Below, in pieces: positions 1 through 5,891 of a DNA stretch of 5,891 nucleotides (positions within the stretch are counted from its first letter, which is position 1; every line of letters starts with the position of its first letter). Position numbers and translations under genes: made by a program. The stretch comes from JBHJOF01 sp050330055 (GTDB taxonomy: Bacteria > Pseudomonadota > Alphaproteobacteria > Kiloniellales > JAKSDN01), in the NCBI GenBank assembly GCA_050330055.1, contig JBHJOF010000031.1:1-5891 (forward strand). Direction: 5' to 3'. The notes beneath the pieces were generated by a model. It was not told the DNA's origin, did not search any database, and saw nothing but the letters and a program-made list of their open reading frames with translations.

Positions 1-2
1 GG

Positions 3-1571
<1,569 letters not shown>

Positions 1572-1574
1572 GCA

Positions 1575-1590
1575 TTAACCAAGCTTTCAC
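1575..1590 (+). promoter_or_regulatory. CtrA-like box, TTAA-N7-TTCAC
   Basis: TTAA at 1575-1578 is followed by seven bases and TTCAC at 1586-1590. The established full CtrA recognition motif in alphaproteobacteria is TTAA-N7-TTAA(C), so eight of nine defined positions agree. The first half also reads TTAACCA, close to the CtrA half-site TTAACCAT. Binding is inference only; short AT-rich motifs arise by chance in AT-rich spacers. Confidence 0.3.
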
Positions 1591-1597
1591 GTTGTAC

Positions 1598-1609
1598 GGT
1601 AACATTACC
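1598..1609. promoter_or_regulatory. Short dyad GGTAA-CA-TTACC, possible operator
   Basis: Two 5-bp inverted arms (1598-1602 and 1605-1609) flank a 2-bp centre in the leuA-mreB gap. The size and position are those of a small operator, but I recognise no specific regulator for it, and the arms are short enough for chance. Confidence 0.25.
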
Positions 1610-1616
1610 TTGAATT

Positions 1617-1657
1617 CGTCACGGCCGGACGCTATCCCAGCGAACGCCGCCGTGACG
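1617..1657 (+). other. Inverted repeat / leader hairpin before mreB
   Basis: CGTCACGGC at 1617-1625 is the exact reverse complement of GCCGTGACG at 1649-1657. Within the 23-base loop, CGCT (1630-1633) and AGCG (1639-1642) can form a second 4-bp stem around ATCCC. The two-tier structure ends 27 bp before the mreB start. There is no T-run after it, so it does not look like an intrinsic terminator; it could be a leader structure affecting mreB translation or message stability, or a weak terminator for leuA that needs a factor. Confidence 0.5.
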
Positions 1658-1684
1658 CCGGTCATCAGGATGGATGGGCCTTAA

Positions 1685-2725
1685 ATGTTCTCGCGCCTGC
1701 TTGGCATGCTGTCCGCCGATATGGCGATCGACCTCGGAACCGCCAACACCTTGGTGTACGTCAAGGGGCGTGGCATCGTCCTCAACGAGCCTTCCGTCGT
1801 GGCCATCGCGGAGGTCAAGGGCAAGAAGCAGGTCCTGGCTGTCGGCGACGAGGCCAAGATGATGCTGGGACGCACGCCCGGCAACATCCAGGCGATCCGG
1901 CCGCTGCGCGACGGCGTCATCGCGGATTTCGAAGTGGCCGAAGAGATGATCAAGCACTTCATCCGCAAGGTGCACAACCGGCGCAGCTTCGCCAGTCCCC
2001 AGGTCATCGTTTGTGTGCCATCGGGTTCGACCGCGGTCGAGCGCCGGGCCATCCAGGAGTCGGCCGAGAGCGCCGGGGCCCGCCGGGTGTTCCTGATCGA
2101 GGAGCCCATGGCCGCCGCGATCGGCGCCGGCCTGCCGGTGACCGAGCCGACCGGCTCCATGGTCGTCGACGTCGGCGGCGGCACCACCGAGGTGGCCGTC
2201 CTCTCGCTCGGCGGCATCGTCTATTCCCGCTCGGTGCGGGTCGGTGGCGACAAGATGGACGAGGCCATCATCGCCTATATCCGCCGCAACCATAATCTGC
2301 TGGTCGGCGAGGGCTCGTCCGAGCGCATCAAGAAGGAGATCGGTTCCGCCTGTCCGCCCGAGGACGGCGAGGGCGAGACCATGGAGATCAAGGGCCGCGA
2401 CCTGATGAACGGCGTGCCCAAGGAGCTGGTCATCTCCGAACGCCAGATCGCCGAATCCCTGGCCGAGCCGGTCGGCGCCATCGTCGAGGCGGTCAAGGTG
2501 GCGCTCGAGCACACCGCCCCGGAGCTGGCCGCCGATATCGTCGACAAGGGCATCGTGCTGACCGGTGGCGGCGCCCTGCTCGGTAACCTCGATTACGTGC
2601 TGCGGGCGGCCACGGGCTTGCCGGTATCGATCGCCGACGACCCGCTTTCTTGTGTCGCTCTCGGCACCGGCCGCTGCCTCGAGGAAATGAAGACGCTCAA
2701 AAACGTCCTAATTTCGATGTACTAA
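1685..2725 (+). CDS. mreB: Rod shape-determining protein MreB
   Basis: MreB is the bacterial actin homologue. It forms ATP-dependent antiparallel filaments on the inner face of the cytoplasmic membrane and guides lateral-wall synthesis. The 346-residue product matches the usual length of about 345. Visible actin-fold motifs are phosphate-1 DLGTANT (residues 16-22), the LIEEP connecting segment carrying the expected glutamate (137-141), phosphate-2 VVDVGGGTTE (160-169) and the adenosine motif IVLTGGG (290-296). The N-terminus MFSRLLGMLSADM resembles the membrane-binding amphipathic start of Gram-negative MreB. ATG 1685 is fixed because a TAA in the same frame lies directly before it (1682-1684) and the family N-terminus begins exactly there. 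The SD is modest (GGATGGG, 1672-1678). MreC, MreD and PBP2 partners follow downstream after a 114-bp gap. FtsA or DnaK can be excluded by the motif set and length. Confidence 0.98.
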   Translation: MFSRLLGMLSADMAIDLGTANTLVYVKGRGIVLNEPSVVAIAEVKGKKQVLAVGDEAKMMLGRTPGNIQAIRPLRDGVIADFEVAEEMIKHFIRKVHNRRSFASPQVIVCVPSGSTAVERRAIQESAESAGARRVFLIEEPMAAAIGAGLPVTEPTGSMVVDVGGGTTEVAVLSLGGIVYSRSVRVGGDKMDEAIIAYIRRNHNLLVGEGSSERIKKEIGSACPPEDGEGETMEIKGRDLMNGVPKELVISERQIAESLAEPVGAIVEAVKVALEHTAPELAADIVDKGIVLTGGGALLGNLDYVLRAATGLPVSIADDPLSCVALGTGRCLEEMKTLKNVLISMY

Positions 2726-2735
2726 GGCGTAAAGA

Positions 2736-2740
2736 GATTC
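2736..2740. promoter_or_regulatory. GANTC (CcrM-type methylation) site, GATTC
   Basis: GATTC fits GANTC, the target of the alphaproteobacterial cell-cycle methylase CcrM. It overlaps the weak -35 position of the promoter candidate before mreC. Whether it is methylated cannot be read from the sequence. Confidence 0.4.
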
Positions 2741-2772
2741 TTTATTTCTCTCGGCTATCTGTATAAATTATC

Positions 2773-2777
2773 GAGTC
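2773..2777. promoter_or_regulatory. GANTC (CcrM-type methylation) site, GAGTC
   Basis: GAGTC fits GANTC and falls about 6 bp downstream of the TATAAA box, near where transcription would begin. With the site at 2736 it brackets the promoter candidate. Confidence 0.4.
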
Positions 2778-2830
2778 GCTGAAGTATCCGGGCTGCCCCA
2801 GGAAAGTGCCCAGGAAGAGCGCGGCTGTCT

Positions 2831-2837
2831 GGAGGGG
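2831..2837 (+). promoter_or_regulatory. Ribosome binding site of mreC
   Basis: GGAGGGG ends 2 bp before GTG 2840, with its GGAGG core 4 bp away. It is the strongest SD in the spacer, and it selects the GTG start of mreC. Confidence 0.65.
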
Positions 2838-2839
2838 CT

Positions 2840-3703
2840 GTGAAGCATCGCGCCGGTTCAGTGCTGCGGTTGGCGAGCCCGCTCAGGGCTTGGGCTCAGC
2901 GCTTTGCCCTCTTGGCGCTGGTGTGTGCCGCTTTCGCTCTCATGCTGCTGGGACGGACCGATGGCGCGCTGGTCGACCGCGCCCGGGTCATGGTGACCGA
3001 TGCGGTCGCTCCGATCCTGGATGCCGCCGCCCGGCCGGTCGCGACGCTGCACGACATCGTCGCCCAGGCCCAGGAGCTGGCTGCCCTCAGGGAGATCAAC
3101 CAAGACCTGCGCGAGCGCAACGAGCGGCTGATGCACTGGCAGGCCGCGGCGCTCCGCCTCGAGGCCGAGAACGCGGCTCTGCGCGGCATGCTCAAGATGG
3201 TGCCGGACCCGCGGCGCCGCTTCATCTCCGCCCGGGTGATCGGCGATCAGGGCGGCGCCTTTGTGCGCTCGGTGCTGGTCAATGCCGGCACCCGCGACGG
3301 CGTCAAGCGCGGCCAGGCGGCGCTCAGTGGCAACGGCCTGGCCGGCCGCGTCGCCCAGGCCGGCGAGCGCTCCGCCCGGGTGCTGCTAGTCACCGACATG
3401 AATAGCCGGATACCGGTCCTGGTCGGGCCGTCCCGCCATCGCGCCGTGCTGGCCGGCGACAACTCGAAGCAGCCGAGCCTGCTCTATCTCGGGCCTCGGG
3501 TCGAGGTTAAGCCGGGCGAGCAGGTGATCACTTCGGGGCATGGCGGCGTGATCCCGCCGGGATTGCCGGTCGGCGTCGTCGCTGCGACGGGCGAAACCGG
3601 CGCCCGGGTCGAGCCCTTGGTCGATTGGCATCACATGGAGTTCCTGCGTCTCGTCGACTATGAGATGCCTGGCTTGGTGCTGCCGGCTGCCACGCAGCCT
3701 TAG
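2840..3703 (+). CDS. mreC: Rod shape-determining protein MreC
   Basis: MreC is a bitopic inner-membrane protein whose periplasmic part binds and activates PBP2, coupling MreB and MreD to wall synthesis. The 287-residue product shows the full family plan: a short basic cytoplasmic tail (residues 1-21), one membrane helix (about 22-38), a coiled coil (about 68-119, rich in leucine, glutamate and arginine heptads) and a C-terminal beta-barrel domain (about 128-280) containing the hallmark TSGHGGVIPPGLPVG (231-245). The start is GTG 2840, supported by GGAGGGG just upstream; no better start encodes the tail. The stop is TAG 3701-3703. It is followed by mreD after 15 bp, so the two are almost certainly co-transcribed. 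The family signature is clear, so I see no competing identification. Confidence 0.95.
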   Translation: MKHRAGSVLRLASPLRAWAQRFALLALVCAAFALMLLGRTDGALVDRARVMVTDAVAPILDAAARPVATLHDIVAQAQELAALREINQDLRERNERLMHWQAAALRLEAENAALRGMLKMVPDPRRRFISARVIGDQGGAFVRSVLVNAGTRDGVKRGQAALSGNGLAGRVAQAGERSARVLLVTDMNSRIPVLVGPSRHRAVLAGDNSKQPSLLYLGPRVEVKPGEQVITSGHGGVIPPGLPVGVVAATGETGARVEPLVDWHHMEFLRLVDYEMPGLVLPAATQP

Positions 3704-3706
3704 GGC

Positions 3707-3712
3707 AGGGGT
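3707..3712 (+). promoter_or_regulatory. Ribosome binding site of mreD
   Basis: AGGGGT lies 6 bp before GTG 3719 within the 15-bp mreC-mreD gap and decides the non-ATG start. Confidence 0.6.
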
Positions 3713-3718
3713 CTTTCA

Positions 3719-4234
3719 GTGAAGCAGAACGTCTGGCAGCGTCTGGACCTGCTGGCCCGCAACCTCTCGCCATTCGCCATCACGATCCTTCTGGTGATCC
3801 TGGGGCTGGTTCCGCTCCGCGTGCCCGACATCTCGCCGGTGCTGCCGTCGATCGCCATCATCGCGGTCTACTACTGGTCGGTGCACCGGCCGGACCTCAT
3901 GCCGGTCTGGGCGGTGTTCCTGATCGGCCTGATCCAGGAGCTGCTGTCGGCCGGGCCGATGGGCGTCGGCATACTGTCGCTGCTGCTGGTGCACGGCATC
4001 GTTTCTTCGCAGCGGCGCTTCTTCGTCAGCGCGTCGCTGCTCTTCATGTGGTTCGCCTTCGCCCTTGTCGCGGTCCCCGCCATGGGCGCCGTCTGGCTGC
4101 TGAGCTCGGTCTACTACGGCACGATGCTCGATCCCGGTCCGGCCGTCTTCGCCTATTTCCTGACCGTGGCCTTCTATCCCTGCCTGGCCTGGATCTTCGC
4201 CCAGGCGCAGCGCGCCTTCCTGCGCCAGGCCTGA
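3719..4234 (+). CDS. mreD: Rod shape-determining protein MreD
   Basis: MreD is a small polytopic inner-membrane protein of the elongasome that works with MreC to control PBP2 activity. The 171-residue product is mostly hydrophobic, with about five or six membrane segments (roughly residues 18-33, 41-55, 62-76, 81-95, 101-128 and 141-161). The segments YYWSVHRPDLMP (51-62) and GLIQELLSAGPMGVG (70-84) fit the conserved MreD loop pattern of an aromatic-tryptophan-x-x-x-x-P stretch followed by a glycine- and acid-containing helix. Translation starts at GTG 3719, with AGGGGT (3707-3712) 6 bp upstream; the stop is TGA 4232-4234. Sequence conservation in MreD is low, so the identification leans on both these motifs and the position between mreC and mrdA. 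Confidence 0.93.
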   Translation: MKQNVWQRLDLLARNLSPFAITILLVILGLVPLRVPDISPVLPSIAIIAVYYWSVHRPDLMPVWAVFLIGLIQELLSAGPMGVGILSLLLVHGIVSSQRRFFVSASLLFMWFAFALVAVPAMGAVWLLSSVYYGTMLDPGPAVFAYFLTVAFYPCLAWIFAQAQRAFLRQA

Positions 4235-4240
4235 GGGAAC

Positions 4241-4247
4241 GAGGGGG
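4241..4247 (+). promoter_or_regulatory. Ribosome binding site of mrdA
   Basis: GAGGGGG ends 6 bp before ATG 4254 and favours that codon over the in-frame ATG at 4263 (Met4), which would be 15 bp away. Confidence 0.6.
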
Positions 4248-4253
4248 ACCGCC

Positions 4254-5891
4254 ATGGCGCTGATGCACGAGGACAGCGGGCGCTTCAAGACCTTCACCCG
4301 GCGCAGTCTGCTGCTGGGCGGCGGCCAGGCCCTGCTGCTGGGCTCGCTGGCGGCCCGCATGTACTACCTGCAGGTTCTCCAGTCCGACCGTTACTCCATG
4401 CTGGCCGAGGACAACCGAATCAGCCTGCGGCTGCTACCGCCGCCGCGCGGGCGCATCGTCGACCGCTTCGGGGTGCAGCTCGCCGGCAACCGGCAGACCT
4501 ACCGCCTGGTCTTGGTGCGCGAGCAGAGCCCGGATTTGGACGCGACGCTGCGGGCGCTGACGGAGATCATCGATCTGAGCGACAGCGAGCGTGCCCGTAT
4601 CCTGCGCGAGATGGAGCGCAAGCGGGGCTTCGTGCCGGTCACCGTTCGGGACAACCTGACCTGGGGGCAGGTCAGCCGCATCGAGGTCAACGCCCCCGAC
4701 CTGCCGGGCGTCAACATCGACGTCGGCCAGACCCGCTTCTATCCCTACGGTAACTCCATGGCCCAGGTGCTGGGCTATGTGGCGGCGGTCGCCGAGAGCG
4801 AGCTGACCGGCGAACCTCTGCTCGAGCTGCCCGGCTTCCGCATCGGCAAGATCGGCGTCGAGCGGCAGTACGACCAGGAGCTGCGCGGCTCCGCCGGCAC
4901 CAGCCAGGTCGAGGTCAACGCCGTCGGCCGCATCATCCGCGAGCTCTCGCGCCAGGAGGGCGAGCCCGGCCGCGAGCTGGTGCTGACCATCGACGCCGGA
5001 CTGCAGAACTACGTCCACCAGCGCCTGATGGGCGAGCGGGCCGCGTCCGCCGTGGTCATGGACGTGCAGACCGGCGACGTGCTGGCGCTCGCCGCGGTGC
5101 CCAGCTACGACCCCAACATCTTCAGCGTGGGCTTGAGCGCGCAGCAGTGGAGCGAGCTGATCAACGATCCGCTGCGGCCGCTCAACAACCGGGCGGCCAG
5201 CGGGCTCTACGCGCCGGGTTCGACCTTCAAGATGATCGTCGCCCTGGCCGCGCTAGAGGCCGGCGTCGGGCCCAGCTACCGGGCCTTCTGTCCCGGCCAC
5301 ATGCAGCTCGGCAATGCGCGCTTCCACTGCTGGAAGAAGCACGGGCACGGCTGGATGGACCTGCACAACGGCATCAAGCAGTCGTGCGACGTCTACTTCT
5401 ACGACATCGCGCGCAAGGCCGGCATCGACCGCATCGCCGACATGGCCAAGCGGCTCGGTCTGGGCGACCTAAGCGGTATCGACCTGCCGGGCGAGAAGCC
5501 CGGCACGATTCCGACCCGCGACTGGAAGCTGGCGACCTTCGGCGAGCCCTGGCAGGGCGGCGAGACGCTGGTGACCGCGATCGGCCAGGGCTTCGTGCTG
5601 TCCACGCCGCTGCAGCTTGCGGTCATGACGGCGCGCCTGGCCAGCGGCCGCAAGGTCGTGCCGCACATCAGGCGCGGTTTCCGCGACGCCGCGGCCCAGC
5701 CGGTCGCGGCCGAGGACTTCGAGCCGCTCGACCTGTCCGAGGAGCACCTGAAGCTGGTACGCCGCGCCATGGATGCCGTGGTCAACGACCAGCGCGGCAC
5801 GGCCTATGGCAAGCGGATCGACATCGAGGGCTGGGAGATGGCCGGCAAGACCGGCACCTCGCAGGTGCGCCGCATTACCATGGCCGAGCGC
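4254..5891 (+). CDS. mrdA: Penicillin-binding protein 2 (MrdA), 3'-partial
   Basis: PBP2 is the class B transpeptidase that cross-links peptidoglycan during cell elongation; it is anchored in the inner membrane with its bulk in the periplasm and pairs with RodA. The frame is open from ATG 4254 to the window end (546 codons, no stop); family members are about 600-650 residues, so the C-terminus is missing. Order of parts: basic tail with twin arginine (R16-R17), single membrane anchor (about 18-36), PBP pedestal beginning with PPPRGRIVDRFG (62-73), then the transpeptidase domain from about 245. Catalytic motifs are STFK (S323 nucleophile, K326), SCD in the SxN position (377-379; an aspartate here is usual for PBP2) and KTGT (532-535). 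C346, C359, H365 and C378 may bind zinc. The gene starts 19 bp after mreD. FtsI is unlikely given the SxD motif and the mreCD context. Confidence 0.96.
   Translation, partial: MALMHEDSGRFKTFTRRSLLLGGGQALLLGSLAARMYYLQVLQSDRYSMLAEDNRISLRLLPPPRGRIVDRFGVQLAGNRQTYRLVLVREQSPDLDATLRALTEIIDLSDSERARILREMERKRGFVPVTVRDNLTWGQVSRIEVNAPDLPGVNIDVGQTRFYPYGNSMAQVLGYVAAVAESELTGEPLLELPGFRIGKIGVERQYDQELRGSAGTSQVEVNAVGRIIRELSRQEGEPGRELVLTIDAGLQNYVHQRLMGERAASAVVMDVQTGDVLALAAVPSYDPNIFSVGLSAQQWSELINDPLRPLNNRAASGLYAPGSTFKMIVALAALEAGVGPSYRAFCPGHMQLGNARFHCWKKHGHGWMDLHNGIKQSCDVYFYDIARKAGIDRIADMAKRLGLGDLSGIDLPGEKPGTIPTRDWKLATFGEPWQGGETLVTAIGQGFVLSTPLQLAVMTARLASGRKVVPHIRRGFRDAAAQPVAAEDFEPLDLSEEHLKLVRRAMDAVVNDQRGTAYGKRIDIEGWEMAGKTGTSQVRRITMAER

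Larger units (their letters stand above)
1572..1616 (+). promoter_or_regulatory. AT-rich spacer upstream of mreB, probable promoter region
   Basis: By count this 45-bp stretch has 17 G/C bases (38%), in strong contrast to the GC-rich coding DNA on both sides, as expected for a promoter. I could not find a convincing -35/-10 pair with normal spacing. It contains a near-match to the alphaproteobacterial CtrA box at 1575-1590 and a dyad GGTAA-CA-TTACC at 1598-1609. Transcription of mreB could start here, or mreB could also be reached by read-through from leuA, since no classical terminator with a T-run is visible. Confidence 0.45.
2726..2839 (+). promoter_or_regulatory. mreB-mreC spacer with promoter candidate
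   Basis: The first 45 bp have 15 G/C bases (33%). TATAAA at 2762-2767 matches five of six bases of the sigma-70 -10 box; the -35 at 17-bp spacing (TCTTTA, 2739-2744) is poor, so an activator might be needed. The rest of the spacer is GC-richer and holds CCCAGGAA twice (2797-2804, 2809-2816). No T-run terminator is present; a weak AGAGA/TCTCT pairing (2733-2737 with 2747-2751) is too slight to count. I infer that mreC, mreD and mrdA may have their own start of transcription in addition to read-through from mreB. Confidence 0.5.

Noticed and set aside
1674..1862. Overlapping 62-codon + strand frame starting 11 bp before mreB, with AGGA close upstream
   Set aside because: Considered as a translational-coupling leader peptide, but it runs deep into mreB out of frame and is S/R-rich without features; the nearby SD serves mreB adequately.
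1619..2512. Long open frame on the - strand opposite mreB (297 codons)
   Set aside because: It lies entirely antisense to a well-supported mreB; the translation is rich in D, H, G, R and L with no recognisable domain, as expected of a shadow frame in GC-rich DNA.
2733..2751. AGAGA/TCTCT pairing after mreB as a terminator
   Set aside because: A 5-bp, mostly AT stem with a 9-base loop and no following T-run is too weak.
2806..3405. + strand open frame of 199 codons overlapping mreC
   Set aside because: The product is a low-complexity R/G/A/P sequence in a shifted frame of mreC. The MreC frame has the membrane helix, coiled coil and conserved C-terminal motif.
3716..4360. - strand open frame of 214 codons opposite mreD and the mrdA start
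   Set aside because: The sequence is rich in charged residues and mirrors the hydrophobic codons of mreD; no domain, and it crosses two real genes.
4434..5018. - strand open frame of 194 codons opposite mrdA
   Set aside because: Antisense shadow of the PBP2 pedestal region, composition L/D/A/Q/V without any family signature.
5382..5390. SCD instead of SxN in PBP2 as a loss of a catalytic residue
   Set aside because: An aspartate at the third position is the normal form of this motif in the PBP2 subfamily.

Overview
The window is a GC-rich bacterial chromosomal segment, most likely from an alphaproteobacterium of the Rhodospirillales type. This rests on three things: the MreB N-terminus, the PBP2 KTG-box context (KTGTSQVRRI), and high GC with sharply AT-rich promoter gaps. 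The taxon is an inference from recognised family signatures, not from a search. All genes lie on the + strand, and both ends cut through a gene.

Layout. Positions 3-1571 hold leuA (2-isopropylmalate synthase), missing its start codon. A 113-bp spacer (1572-1684) follows, with an AT-rich first half containing a CtrA-like motif and a short dyad, then a 9-bp-stem inverted repeat just ahead of mreB. mreB occupies 1685-2725. A second AT-rich spacer of 114 bp (2726-2839) carries a TATAAA -10 candidate flanked by two GANTC sites. After it come mreC (2840-3703), mreD (3719-4234) and mrdA/PBP2 (4254 to the window end), separated by only 15 and 19 bp, each with a clear Shine-Dalgarno sequence. PBP2 is cut off 12 residues after its KTGT motif; rodA would be the expected next gene but is outside the window.

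Function. mreB, mreC, mreD and mrdA encode the core of the elongasome. MreB filaments on the inner face of the membrane orient the complex. MreC and MreD bridge to the periplasm. PBP2 is the transpeptidase that cross-links new lateral-wall peptidoglycan, normally with RodA as glycosyltransferase. leuA belongs to leucine biosynthesis and is a neighbour rather than a partner.

Novelty. I see no undescribed system here; this is a conserved housekeeping region. The points most worth a second look are a possible CCHC zinc site in PBP2, the GANTC-flanked promoter candidate before mreC, the CtrA-like motif before mreB, and an in-frame repeat at the extreme 5' edge that may be an assembly artefact.
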